This document shows positions 48,616-57,812 of a stretch of 64,000 bases of DNA, piece after piece; positions within the stretch are counted from its first letter, which is position 1; every line of letters begins with the position of its first letter. Origin of the DNA: Oceanicola sp. 502str15 (GTDB taxonomy: Bacteria > Pseudomonadota > Alphaproteobacteria > Rhodobacterales > Rhodobacteraceae). Under the pieces are notes generated by a model, which was not told the DNA's origin, did not search any database, and saw nothing but the letters and a program-made list of their open reading frames with translations. The stretch lies in contig NZ_WYDQ01000001.1 of assembly GCF_024105635.1 (NCBI RefSeq), positions 3,038,501-3,102,500 of the forward strand. Direction: 5' to 3'. A program made the position numbers and the translations under genes.

Positions 48616-49719
48616 TCAGTTCGAGATCGCGTTGCTGACGCCCACCGCGCTGCCCACCAGCGAAAAGATCGTGCGGGCATTCGTCACCGGGCTCTCCGTC
48701 ACCAGCACCGTGTCCTGCGGATGAATGGCAAACTTCTCCGCCGAAAACAGGCCATCCGCGCTGGTCAGGTCGATGGTGAACACGGTCCGCACGTTCTGCG
48801 GCCCCTTCACCCCATCGGCCCGAACGGCGCGCGGGCTGTAGTGCCGCAGGATCAGCACCCCCTTCGGGTTGGCCCGCGTATCCTCGAGCCCGCCGATGAG
48901 CGACATCGCGTCCAGCGCCGAAATATGCTCTTTCTCGAAGTAGATCAGCTGCTCCTTGCCGCTGGCCCCGAGGGCGCGGAAGTAGCGGTCATCCGCAACC
49001 AGCATCACCTTGTCACCGCCGGTCAGCGTGGTGTCGAGCCCTGGGTTGTCATAGAGCCGTTCGAGCGAAGTGGCATAGGTGTGGCCGCCCCGGATCAGCC
49101 GCACCCGCGGGTTGCGCAGGCCCGCCTGCGGGCCGCCACCCTGGGCGATCAGCCCGAGCACGGTAAAGCCGCCGTCGGGCAGCGCCACGGTGCCGGGCGC
49201 GTTCACGCCGCCCACCAGCGAAACCGCGCTACCGGTGCCGGGCAGCACGTTCAGCTGCACCTGCGCCGAGGGCACGATCTCGATCATCTGGCTTTCAAGC
49301 TGGCGACGGGCGGCATCGGCGGTCTTGTCGGCAATCCGCTGCTCGCCGAGGTAGGGCACAAAGATATGGCCGCTCTGGTTGACCCGCAGGTTGCGCATTT
49401 CCACCAGCTTGGCGCCGGCAGGGGCGATCAGCGAGTTGTCCTCCGAATCCCAGATGATCAGGTCGACCCGGTCATAGGGCTTGATGCGCGGCTCCCCGGA
49501 GCGCCCCGACCCGCGCAGCCAGCCTTCCGAGCGCATACCCGAGCCGGTGTAGGGCCATGCGGCAAAGCGCGGCAACAGGGCGCGAGTCACCGGGTAAACG
49601 GCGATCTGCGGATTCTCCGAGTTCTGCGCCTTCAGCACCTCGTTCGAAATCGCGGCACCGCGCGGCAGCGAACAGGCAGCCAACAGCAGCAGCACGATCA
49701 ATGGCCGGAGAATTTTCAA
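48616..49719 (-). CDS. Outer-membrane polysaccharide export lipoprotein (Wza/KpsD-like)
   Basis: A 367-residue lipoprotein, TTG start, lipobox LLAAC with Cys16. A Poly_export domain (about residues 85-175, IKPYDRVDLIIWDSEDN and VRVNQ-like LRVNQSGHIFVPYLGEQRIADKTAD) is followed by SLBB-type repeats (VSLVGGVNAPGTVALPDGGFTVLGLIAQGGG). It forms the outer-membrane exit of a capsule or exopolysaccharide exporter with the KpsMTE homologues that follow. No ATG is available near the lipobox, and AAGGG lies about 10 bp before the TTG. It is divergent from the propeller-RTX gene. Confidence 0.9.
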   Translation of the reverse strand: MKILRPLIVLLLLAACSLPRGAAISNEVLKAQNSENPQIAVYPVTRALLPRFAAWPYTGSGMRSEGWLRGSGRSGEPRIKPYDRVDLIIWDSEDNSLIAPAGAKLVEMRNLRVNQSGHIFVPYLGEQRIADKTADAARRQLESQMIEIVPSAQVQLNVLPGTGSAVSLVGGVNAPGTVALPDGGFTVLGLIAQGGGPQAGLRNPRVRLIRGGHTYATSLERLYDNPGLDTTLTGGDKVMLVADDRYFRALGASGKEQLIYFEKEHISALDAMSLIGGLEDTRANPKGVLILRHYSPRAVRADGVKGPQNVRTVFTIDLTSADGLFSAEKFAIHPQDTVLVTESPVTNARTIFSLVGSAVGVSNAISN

Positions 49720-49996
49720 CGCAGCTGCCCTTCGCTCTCGTCTGCTGCGGTCTGCGTGCCGCAACTTGCACACAAAATAGAGTGTATGCCGTCGCAAGGT
49801 CAACCAAGATGATGCGGCCTTGGCGTTGCGGCACCCTGCCGCCACGGGCCAAATTATCCGCCTGCAAACCTCCTCGATTTCAATGGTATTTTCGACACCT
49901 TGTCGGCATCCTGCGCCGTTCAGCCACAATCCCGCCCCGCCCGGCGCCCCGAGCGCCCTGCACAACAGCCCGGTCGCAAGGGCAAGGGCGGGCAGC

Positions 49997-52663
49997 ATGG
50001 CTGAATTCGAGTTCAAGGGTATCCTGACGGGCGGTAGCGCCCAGCATCCGACGATGCTCGGCAGCATCATCAACACCAATTCCGGCATCACCCTCATCAA
50101 CCACGGCAACAACGTGGTCCGCGACTATGACGCCACCGGCTCGGGCCTTGCCGGCGTAGGCGGCACCCTGTCGCTGGGCGGGCGCGTCAACTTCACCCTC
50201 TTCGGCGAGAGCGTCAGCCTCTCCGGCCGGGTGATCGACGGCGCGCTCGACGAGCTGGCCGCCGGCAATCGCGGCTCCGACCGCGCCTTCCTTTCCACCA
50301 CCGAGAGCCAAGCCAATGCCGCCACGCTGATCTGTGCCAACGTCGGCGGCACCGACTATCTCTTCGTCGCGCCGCAAAACGGCGCCGGCGTGGCCGCCTA
50401 TGCCGTCACCAACAACGGCAACACCCTGACACTGGCCGAGAGCCAGCCCGACACCGCCAGCCACTACGCCGCCAACGTCTCGTCGATGTCGGTGGTCGAG
50501 GTCGGCGGCACCACCTACCTGCTGGCGGGCTCGGCCACCGAGCACGGCGTCACCGCCTATCGCGTCGCCAACAACGGCACGCTCACCGAGGTCGACAGCT
50601 TCGGCCGCGACGAGAGCCTGCCGGTGCAGACCGTCACCGCGATGGACAGCACGGTGATCGACGGCACCGCCTATGTCGTCGTCGCCTCCTCCGGCTCCAG
50701 CTCGCTCACCGTGCTCGAGGTGCAGCCGGGCGGCAGCCTCGCCCCGGCCACCCATGTGGTCGACAGTCTCGACACCCGCTTTTCCGGCGTCACCGCGCTG
50801 GAGGTGGTCGATCTCGGCGGCGGGCGCACGCTGGTCATCGCCGGCGGCAATGACGGCGGGCTCTCGGTCTATACCCTCCTGCCCGACGGCAACCTTCTGC
50901 CCTTCCAGACGATCGAGGGCAGCCTCGACGCCGGGCTCGACCGGATCTCCGGCATCGGCACCAACCTCACCGGCACCCGGCTCGACCTCTTCGTCACCAC
51001 CGAGGGTGCCCCCGGCGTGGTGCAGTTCACGCTCAACATCTCCAGCCTCGAAGATCTCGACTTCGCCACCACCAGCGGCCACACCGGCACCGCCAAGGAC
51101 GATCTGATCGTCTCCGACTCATCCGGCCCCCTGTTCATCTACGGCGGCGATGGCGACGACATCATCGTCGACGGCGCCGGGCGCGACAGGCTCTACGGCG
51201 AGGCCGGGGCCGATACCTTCGTGCTCACAGGCGGCGACCTCGAGCGCGACCGGGTGATGGACTTCGAGGTCGGCATCGACACCATCGACCTCTCCGACTG
51301 GAGCATGTGCTACGGCACCGCCTGGCTCGACGTCTACGAGTGGAGCAACGGCGCGCTGCGGATCAACTACGGGGCCGAAAGCCTCGAGATCTTCTCGGCC
51401 GACGGCGAGCCGCTCACCTTCGAAGACTTCGCCAACATCAGCTTCACCTTCTCCAGCAGCTACGAGGTGGTGCGCGCCCCGCTCGAAGAGCCGCAGGCCG
51501 AGCCCGGCACCGACCTCTTCGGCACCCTCGAGGACGACGTGCTTCAAGGCACCGCCGGCGATGACGACATGCACGCGGGCGGCGGCGATGACCTGATGAT
51601 CTCGGGCGGCGGGGTCGACGGGTTCTGGGGCGGCTCGGGCATGGATGTGGTCAGCTACACCGGCGCGGCGGGCGGGGTTGTCGTGAACCTCTCCGACACC
51701 GGGCTGAACGCGGGCGAAGCGGCGGGCGACCTGTTCTACGGCATCGAGGGCGTGATCGGCTGCACCTACGGCGATCACCTCACCGGCAGCGCCGAGGCCA
51801 ACCGCCTCGAGGGCGGCGGCGGCAACGACTGGCTCGATGGGCTGGAGGGCGACGATGTCCTGATCGGCGGCGAGGGAAACGACCAGATCCTCGGCCGCGA
51901 CGGCAACGACTTCATCGACGGCGGCGCGGGCAACGACAACCTCCCCGGCGCCAATGGCAACGACGAGATCCACGGCGGCACCGGCGACGACCTTATCGGC
52001 GGCGGCGATGGCGATGACGCGCTGTTCGGCGATGACGGCCGGGACGAGATCGCCGGGGGTCAGGGCCACGACCTGCTCGATGGCGGCACCGGCAATGACA
52101 CGCTCACCGCCGGTTACGGCAGCGATCGGGTCTTCGGCGGTGACGGCAAGGATGCCATCGCGGGCGGCGCCGGCAGCGACCACATCGAAGGCGGCAAGGA
52201 CGATGACAGCATTGGCGGCGGGGCCGGGGCCGATGCGATCTATGGCGGCGGCGGCAACGACACGATCGGCTCGGGCGACGGGGCCGACGAGATCTGGGGC
52301 CAGAGCGGCAGCGATGTGCTCAACGGCGGCGGCGGGAACGATGTGATCAACGGCGGCGGCGGCAGCGACAGGATCAACGGCGGCACCGGCAACGATCTGC
52401 TCTCGGGCGGCGCCGGGGCCGACACTTTCGTCTTTGCGACCCTGAGCAGCGGCGAGCTCGACATCATCACCGATTTCGACGCCGCCGAGGCCGATGTGCT
52501 TCAGTTCAGCGGCATTCCCGGTGGCTCCAAGGCCGACCGGATCGACGCGCTGGGGGCCATCCAGTCGGGCGACGACGTGCTGCTCGGCTTCGGCGGCCAC
52601 AGCATTCTCCTCGAAGACGTCTCCCTCGCGGATCTTGGCACGAGCGAGTTCGTTTTCGTCTGA
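49997..52663 (+). CDS. Propeller-RTX calcium-binding protein, probable type I secretion substrate
   Basis: An 888-residue acidic protein with no N-terminal signal peptide. Residues 100-370 look like a beta-propeller of YVTN/lactonase type (repeated GGTTYLLAGSATEHGVTAY, LVIAGGNDGGLSVYTL). About 20 RTX nonapeptides of the GGxGxDxU type occur at 378-410 and mainly 505-815. The last 70 residues end in a hydrophobic SEFVFV, matching the end of the serralysin at 55510. It is probably secreted through a type I system and folded by Ca2+. It lies between polysaccharide export genes; adhesin or matrix roles are possible, not shown. Confidence 0.85.
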   Translation: MAEFEFKGILTGGSAQHPTMLGSIINTNSGITLINHGNNVVRDYDATGSGLAGVGGTLSLGGRVNFTLFGESVSLSGRVIDGALDELAAGNRGSDRAFLSTTESQANAATLICANVGGTDYLFVAPQNGAGVAAYAVTNNGNTLTLAESQPDTASHYAANVSSMSVVEVGGTTYLLAGSATEHGVTAYRVANNGTLTEVDSFGRDESLPVQTVTAMDSTVIDGTAYVVVASSGSSSLTVLEVQPGGSLAPATHVVDSLDTRFSGVTALEVVDLGGGRTLVIAGGNDGGLSVYTLLPDGNLLPFQTIEGSLDAGLDRISGIGTNLTGTRLDLFVTTEGAPGVVQFTLNISSLEDLDFATTSGHTGTAKDDLIVSDSSGPLFIYGGDGDDIIVDGAGRDRLYGEAGADTFVLTGGDLERDRVMDFEVGIDTIDLSDWSMCYGTAWLDVYEWSNGALRINYGAESLEIFSADGEPLTFEDFANISFTFSSSYEVVRAPLEEPQAEPGTDLFGTLEDDVLQGTAGDDDMHAGGGDDLMISGGGVDGFWGGSGMDVVSYTGAAGGVVVNLSDTGLNAGEAAGDLFYGIEGVIGCTYGDHLTGSAEANRLEGGGGNDWLDGLEGDDVLIGGEGNDQILGRDGNDFIDGGAGNDNLPGANGNDEIHGGTGDDLIGGGDGDDALFGDDGRDEIAGGQGHDLLDGGTGNDTLTAGYGSDRVFGGDGKDAIAGGAGSDHIEGGKDDDSIGGGAGADAIYGGGGNDTIGSGDGADEIWGQSGSDVLNGGGGNDVINGGGGSDRINGGTGNDLLSGGAGADTFVFATLSSGELDIITDFDAAEADVLQFSGIPGGSKADRIDALGAIQSGDDVLLGFGGHSILLEDVSLADLGTSEFVFV

Positions 52664-52708
52664 TCTGGCACCGCCCGACTCGCCCCCGCGCGCGGGAGCG
52701 GGCGCGCC

Positions 52709-53380
52709 TCACTCCTCGTCCGGCCCGGCCTTCATGATCTCCTTGTGATGCGCAATCGCATCCCGCACGTCCTTGTAATAAAACAATTTCCCCTCCTCCA
52801 GCACCGCACCCTCGCTGCACAGCCGCCGGACTTGCGGCAGCGCGTGGCTGACAAAGATCGCCCCCGCCTGCTCCAGCCGCGCCCGGATCACCGCCTCCGA
52901 TTTCGCCTTGAACGAGGCATCCCCAACGGCGGTGATCTCGTCGATCAGATAGGTGTCGAAGTGAATGCCCATCGAGGCCCCGAAGGCGAGGCGCGAGCGC
53001 ATGCCGCTGGAATAGGTGCGCACCGGCATCCGAAAATGCCCGCCCAGCTCGGCAAAATCCTCGACGAACTCGACCAGCTCATCGGTGTCCACGCCATAGA
53101 CCCTGCCGATGAAGCGGATGTTCTGAAGCCCGGTCAGCTCGGGGTGAAAGCTCCCCGAAAACCCCACCGGCCACGACACCGTCCCCCGAATCCGCACCTC
53201 GCCCCGGTCCGGCTCCATCGCGCCCGAGATCATCTTCAGCAGGCTCGACTTTCCTGCCCCGTTGCGGCCCAGGATCGCCACCGCCGTGCGCGGCGGAAAG
53301 CGCTGGGTCAGCCCGTCGGCCACCATCTTCCGCTGGCCCCGGACATTGTAGGATTTGGTGAGGTTGCGCAGCTCGATCAT
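52709..53380 (-). CDS. kpsT: Capsule polysaccharide ABC transporter ATPase (KpsT-like)
   Basis: A 223-residue ATPase. Walker A GRNGAGKSS (residues 38-46), signature SSGMRSRL and Walker B YLIDEIT with VSHAL are present. The sequence is of the KpsT/RkpS group that energises group 2/3 capsule export. It is followed by kpsE. KpsM is encoded separately on the opposite strand at 54672. It would act at the inner membrane with KpsM and KpsE. Confidence 0.93.
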   Translation of the reverse strand: MIELRNLTKSYNVRGQRKMVADGLTQRFPPRTAVAILGRNGAGKSSLLKMISGAMEPDRGEVRIRGTVSWPVGFSGSFHPELTGLQNIRFIGRVYGVDTDELVEFVEDFAELGGHFRMPVRTYSSGMRSRLAFGASMGIHFDTYLIDEITAVGDASFKAKSEAVIRARLEQAGAIFVSHALPQVRRLCSEGAVLEEGKLFYYKDVRDAIAHHKEIMKAGPDEE

Positions 53381-53399
53381 CGTGGCGGCAGGCCCGGGC

Positions 53400-54599
53400 T
53401 CATCGCCTGTCGCGCAGCGAGTAGTAGACCATCGTCAGCACGGTCCAGGCGGTGGCAAGCGCGCCGAGCAGCGTCAGCAGCAGGATCCAGCGCTGCGGAA
53501 ACAGCGGCGTTTCGGCGGCGGTCGGCTCGATATAGGTGGCAAGGTAGCGCGATTGCCGCTGCGCCTCGGCCACCGCCGCATCATAGGCGGCGAGGGTGGC
53601 AACATAGGCCTCCTCGGCAAACTTCTGGTCCACCGCCAGCGCCTCGTACTGGCCGATGAGCCGCGAGTAGGCCTCTTGCTCCTCGCTCGCGTCGCCATCC
53701 TGCGAGAACCGGGCGCGCTCTTCGCTGATCCGCTGGCGGATCACCAGAACCCGCCGCTCCGACTGCACGATCCGCGGGTCGTCGGCCCGGCTGTTCTGGC
53801 GCAGCAGGTCCAGCTCGATGAGCGCATTGGCCAGCTCGGCCTGTAGCGTGTTCAGCAGCCCCATCCGTCCCCGGATATCGGCCTCCGGGTCCACGATCTG
53901 GTGCTTGGTGCGAAACTCCGTCAGCGCCGTGCGCGCCGCCTTCAGCCGTTGCAGCGCCCGGTCCCGCTCGGCGCGGGCATAGCGCGTGGCGTCCTCGCGG
54001 GCCACGGCGGAGAGGGCATTGATCGTGCGGTCGCTCTCGGCGCGGATGGCGCGGGCAATGGCCAGCGCATCCTCCGGGGCAAAGGCCCTGACCCGGATCT
54101 CGATCAGGTGGCTGGAGCGGTCGAAATACACCTGCACCATCCGCGTCCAGTAGTCCGAGACCGCCTCGATGCGGGTGTCCTCGCCCAGCGAGAAAACCGG
54201 GTCGTCCGGCCGGGTGTAGGCGGCCACGAGGTCGACCTGCTGCATCACCGCGCGCACCATGTTGGGGCTCTGGATGTATTCGAACAGGATATCGGTGTCA
54301 TTGGTCGAGGAGCCGCCGGTGAGGTCAGTGATGCCGCCAAGGATCTCCACCGCGCTGCCGGTGTCTTCCTTGCGCACCGAAAAGCCGAGCCGGCTGGCGT
54401 ATTGGTCTTCCGCAACGGTGAACAGATACCACCCGGCAAGGGCCATCGGGGCCACGACCATGGCGAGCAGAGACAACAGCAGGCCCCAGTGCCGACGCCG
54501 GGCGCGGGCGGGGCGGGCGCTTGGCGTGGCGGCCACCCGGGCCACCCGCGCGGCGGCACCCTTCTGCGGTGCCACCTGTCGCAAAACCTGCCCCTGCAT
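53400..54599 (-). CDS. kpsE: Capsule export inner-membrane periplasmic protein (KpsE/BexC family)
   Basis: A 399-residue protein. A basic N-terminus precedes a membrane helix (about 38-58), a long periplasmic coiled coil (about 180-335, RYARAERDRALQRLKAARTAL and SEERARFSQDGDASEEQEAYSRLIGQYEAL), and a second helix near residues 372-392. AAETPLFPQRWILLL before the last helix is typical of KpsE, RkpR and BexC. It bridges KpsMT to the outer-membrane exporter. It precedes kpsT by 19 bp. AAGGA is 9 bp before the ATG. Confidence 0.91.
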   Translation of the reverse strand: MQGQVLRQVAPQKGAAARVARVAATPSARPARARRRHWGLLLSLLAMVVAPMALAGWYLFTVAEDQYASRLGFSVRKEDTGSAVEILGGITDLTGGSSTNDTDILFEYIQSPNMVRAVMQQVDLVAAYTRPDDPVFSLGEDTRIEAVSDYWTRMVQVYFDRSSHLIEIRVRAFAPEDALAIARAIRAESDRTINALSAVAREDATRYARAERDRALQRLKAARTALTEFRTKHQIVDPEADIRGRMGLLNTLQAELANALIELDLLRQNSRADDPRIVQSERRVLVIRQRISEERARFSQDGDASEEQEAYSRLIGQYEALAVDQKFAEEAYVATLAAYDAAVAEAQRQSRYLATYIEPTAAETPLFPQRWILLLTLLGALATAWTVLTMVYYSLRDRR

Positions 54600-54632
54600 C
54601 TGCGCTGTCCTTCATTTTCCATCGACGCCATC

Positions 54633-54650
54633 AAGGGTTTGAGAACCCTT
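54633..54650. promoter_or_regulatory. Palindrome between divergent kpsE and kpsM
   Basis: AAGGGTTTGAGAACCCTT has perfect 7-bp arms around TGAG. It lies in the 72-bp gap shared by both divergent starts, so one regulator could act on both. Confidence 0.5.
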
Positions 54651-54671
54651 TGGCTCTAAGTTGGCTAAAGG

Positions 54672-55493
54672 ATGACAGATGATATTTCGTTAACGCCGGG
54701 CCAGTTGCCCCCCGCCTCCCGCCCCGCCCGGTTTCGCACCGGGCGGGCGGTGGCCGCGCTGTTCATCCGCGAGATGTCCACCACCTACGGGCGCAACGCC
54801 ATGGGCTATGCCTGGGCCGTGCTCGAGCCTGTGGCCGGCATCGCCCTGCTGTCGCTGGTGTTTTCCCTGGCCTTCCGGGCGCCCTCGCTCGGCACCAACT
54901 TCGCCTTGTTCTACGCCTCCGGCCTGCTGCCCTTCATGGCCTATCTCGACATCAGCCAGAAGGTCGCGCTCTCGCTGCGCTTCTCGCGCCAGCTGCTGCA
55001 CTATCCCGGCGTCACCTTCGTCGATGCGCTCGCCGCCCGATTCCTGCTCAACACCATCACCCAGGCGCTGGTGCTGATGATCCTGCTCACCGGCATCATC
55101 ATCGCCTTCGACCTGCGGGTGATTCTCGACATTCCGCATCTCGCCCTAGGCTTCGGCCTCGCGGTCTGGCTCGCGCTGGGGGTGGGCACGCTCAACGCCT
55201 ATTTGCTCTCCAGCTTCCCCACATGGGAGCGGAGCTGGGCCATTCTCAACCGCCCGCTGTTCATCCTGTCCTGTGTGCTCTTCGTGTTCGATGACGTGCC
55301 CCAGCCCTATCAGGACTGGCTCTGGTTCAACCCGCTGATCCACTGCGTCGGTCTGGTGCGGGCCGGGATCTATGCCACCTACGATGCCAGCTATGCCTCG
55401 GTCGGCTACGTGCTGGCCGTCGGCGGGGTGCCCATGGCGCTGGGGCTGCTGTTTCTGCGGCGCCATCACCGCAACATCATCGACCGGGGGTAG
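54672..55493 (+). CDS. kpsM: Capsule polysaccharide ABC transporter permease (KpsM-like)
   Basis: A 273-residue ABC-2 permease with six helices. FIREMSTTYGRNAMGYAWAVLEP is the conserved N-terminal interface helix and RPLFILSCVLFVFDDVP and WFNPLIHCVGLVRAGIY the KpsM C-terminal pattern. It forms the membrane channel energised by KpsT. It is separated from kpsE-kpsT and transcribed in the opposite direction. Shine-Dalgarno AAAGG is very close to the ATG, so initiation may be weak. Confidence 0.92.
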   Translation: MTDDISLTPGQLPPASRPARFRTGRAVAALFIREMSTTYGRNAMGYAWAVLEPVAGIALLSLVFSLAFRAPSLGTNFALFYASGLLPFMAYLDISQKVALSLRFSRQLLHYPGVTFVDALAARFLLNTITQALVLMILLTGIIIAFDLRVILDIPHLALGFGLAVWLALGVGTLNAYLLSSFPTWERSWAILNRPLFILSCVLFVFDDVPQPYQDWLWFNPLIHCVGLVRAGIYATYDASYASVGYVLAVGGVPMALGLLFLRRHHRNIIDRG

Positions 55494-55509
55494 GGCGGGC
55501 GCGGCACCG

Positions 55510-57711
55510 TCAGACGAACTCGAGATCGCTCACCAGCAGCGAGGCGGCGGAGACATTCTCGAGCACCACGGTCATTCCGGCCCAGCTGATCTCGGCATCG
55601 GCGCCATTCTGGCCGATGCTCAGGCTGGCAAACTGGTCCAGCGCCGTCAGCCCGGGCACACCGCCGAGGTGCAGCACGTCGCCCTCGGCAGAGCTGAAAT
55701 CCGTCACCCTGTCACGGTCGCCCGGGTCGAACTCGGTGAACACGAAGGTATCCGCCCCCATGCCGCCGGTCAGCACGTCGCTGCCCGACCGGCCCGCAAG
55801 CCAGTCGTCATCGCCACCGCCCTTCAGCACATCGTTGCCCGCGCCGCCGTCGAGCGCGTCATTCCCGGTGCCGCCATACAGCGCATCATGACCGCCGCCG
55901 CCCCAGAGCGCGTCCTCCCCGGCATTGCCCGCCAGCCAGTCCTGCCCGGAGCCGCCCCTGATAACATCGTTGCCGTTGCGCCCCGAGGCATAGTCATTGC
56001 CGGTCTGCCCCCAGAGCGCATCATGCCCGACCCCGCCGTTCATCTGGTCGTTGCCACCGCCACCATAGAGAAAGTCCCGGTCCGAGCCGCCCGCCAGCAC
56101 GTCGCCACCCTCGCCGCCGTGCAGCACATCCCGGCCCGCGCCGCCCAGCAGCGTGTCGGAGCCGGCGTCGCCCTCCATCACGTCGTCGCCCGCGCGCCCT
56201 TCCAGCAGGTCGTCCCCGCCCCGGCCCACGAGCCTGTCATCCCCGCCCATGCCCCACAGCGCGTTCCCGGCTTCGTTGCCCGCAATCTCGTCGTCGCCAG
56301 CCCCGCCCAGCGCGTTCTCGATCACCGTGCCCTCCGCGATCACCACGAGGTTGCCGGCATGGCGCTCGTCAGTGCCGCCCAGCGTGCTCAGGGCGCCCTC
56401 CGCAAGGTCGACGATATTGCCGGCGATGGAGGTCGACAGGTCGAAGGTGTCGATCCCGCCGGTGTCGAGCACCGTCATCGCGATGGCACCGCCACCAAAC
56501 AGCGCCGAAGACACCTCGGCACCGTTCCACACCGCCCCCATCACAGTGCCGGTCAGCCCGCCCACGGTGGTGTTGGCCAGCCATGTGGTATCGCCGCCCT
56601 CCACCTCCGCCGGCGTGCCGTAAAGCGCCCAGACGGCGGCGATATCCGCGATCATCGGGGTGATGACGCTGGCATAGGAGGCCAGCCCGGCCTCGGACAT
56701 GTCGAAGTAGGACATGACGGTCGCCAGCGTGCTGTCATTGACGAAGTGGTTGTCGACCCCGTGGGTGGCGCTGCCGTTGTAATTGCCCGAATGCATGAGC
56801 CCCAGCGCATGGCCGATCTCGTGCATGTAGGTCAGGAACGAGTAGCTGTCGACCGTGGTGCCATAGGACGAGAGCCACCCGGTCCCCACGTTCACATTGG
56901 CCCAGTTGATGACCCCCGTGCTCGGCATGTAGGAGCCCGGCCCGGCAAAGGCGCCGGGTTGGGAATCGTCAAAATCAATGTCGGATGCGCCTATATCTGC
57001 GGTTTCCTCAAAGGTGATCCCGGTCACCACCGACCACTGCTCCAGCGCCAGCAGCGCCAGCTCCCGGCCCTCCGCGGTGAGCTCTTCAAGGTAGACCCGG
57101 ATCGTGTCGCCGGTGTTCTCGTCATGCCCGATCGCCGTCGGAATGCCCCAGCCGAACTCGGTGATCTGGCTTACGATGTCTTCGGTCCGGAACATGTCGG
57201 TCGCGGTGCGCAGGATGTAGTCGCCACTGTCCCCAAAGCCCGCCACGCCAGACACGCCGCTGACCCCGATGAAGTAGCTGCCCGTCGCCTCCACCGTGTA
57301 TTCGATCAGCGAAAAATAGGTGTCGTCATAGGCATAGCCATTGTCGGTAAAATAGGCGTCATCGTTGTAGGCAAGCTGGCTGCCCGATGAATCATACAGC
57401 GCCAGCCCGGTGTTCTCGATCCCGGCGAGCGAGCCGTTGGTGCCGAACACCGTCAGCACCAGGTTGTCGCCCTCGGTCAGCTCGATCTGCACCCAATCCA
57501 CATCGGAGCCAGAGCCGATCTCTCCGGCAAAACTGTCGCCCAGCGTGACCGAATAGGCCGTGCCCGTTCCGGCGGCGGCGTCGGCGGCCTCCTGATGGTC
57601 GGCATCGGGCAGATCGTTGACCAGATGCCGGGTCAGCGGTGCGCCCTGCAGCACGCCGTAGACGGGAGAAATCGCAAGCTGGGGAGAAAGCTCCAAGCAG
57701 TAATGACACAT
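55510..57711 (-). CDS. Serralysin-type RTX zinc metalloprotease with PPC domain
   Basis: A 733-residue secreted protease. An N-terminal PPC domain (about residues 45-165) precedes a metzincin catalytic domain with HEIGHALGLMH (about residues 294-304) and the Met-turn VMSYF. About 15 RTX nonapeptides at roughly residues 490-650 bind Ca2+. The C-terminal 70 residues end in SDLEFV, the serralysin-type type I secretion signal. No signal peptide; Cys-containing MCHYCLEL at the start is odd. Secretion needs HlyB/D-type partners not found in the window. It lies between capsule permease and glycosyltransferase genes. Confidence 0.92.
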   Translation of the reverse strand: MCHYCLELSPQLAISPVYGVLQGAPLTRHLVNDLPDADHQEAADAAAGTGTAYSVTLGDSFAGEIGSGSDVDWVQIELTEGDNLVLTVFGTNGSLAGIENTGLALYDSSGSQLAYNDDAYFTDNGYAYDDTYFSLIEYTVEATGSYFIGVSGVSGVAGFGDSGDYILRTATDMFRTEDIVSQITEFGWGIPTAIGHDENTGDTIRVYLEELTAEGRELALLALEQWSVVTGITFEETADIGASDIDFDDSQPGAFAGPGSYMPSTGVINWANVNVGTGWLSSYGTTVDSYSFLTYMHEIGHALGLMHSGNYNGSATHGVDNHFVNDSTLATVMSYFDMSEAGLASYASVITPMIADIAAVWALYGTPAEVEGGDTTWLANTTVGGLTGTVMGAVWNGAEVSSALFGGGAIAMTVLDTGGIDTFDLSTSIAGNIVDLAEGALSTLGGTDERHAGNLVVIAEGTVIENALGGAGDDEIAGNEAGNALWGMGGDDRLVGRGGDDLLEGRAGDDVMEGDAGSDTLLGGAGRDVLHGGEGGDVLAGGSDRDFLYGGGGNDQMNGGVGHDALWGQTGNDYASGRNGNDVIRGGSGQDWLAGNAGEDALWGGGGHDALYGGTGNDALDGGAGNDVLKGGGDDDWLAGRSGSDVLTGGMGADTFVFTEFDPGDRDRVTDFSSAEGDVLHLGGVPGLTALDQFASLSIGQNGADAEISWAGMTVVLENVSAASLLVSDLEFV

Positions 57712-57744
57712 TTTAAACCATTCCCATTCATTGTGTGCCCGAGC

Positions 57745-57762
57745 GCAGTGCCGACGCACTGC
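57745..57762. promoter_or_regulatory. 18-bp palindrome between the serralysin and glycosyltransferase genes
   Basis: GCAGTGCCGACGCACTGC has perfect 7-bp arms around CGAC. It lies in the 101-bp gap between divergent starts. Candidate operator for one or both. Confidence 0.5.
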
Positions 57763-57812
57763 ATTGGCGGCCCCACCACGCCGGGGCCCGACGACGACCA
57801 TAGGGCGCAGGA

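Noticed and set aside
51119-52600. Tandem short repeats resembling a CRISPR or minisatellite
   Set aside because: They are codon-level repeats of RTX nonapeptides in the propeller-RTX gene and similarly in the serralysin gene. There are no uniform direct repeats with unique spacers.
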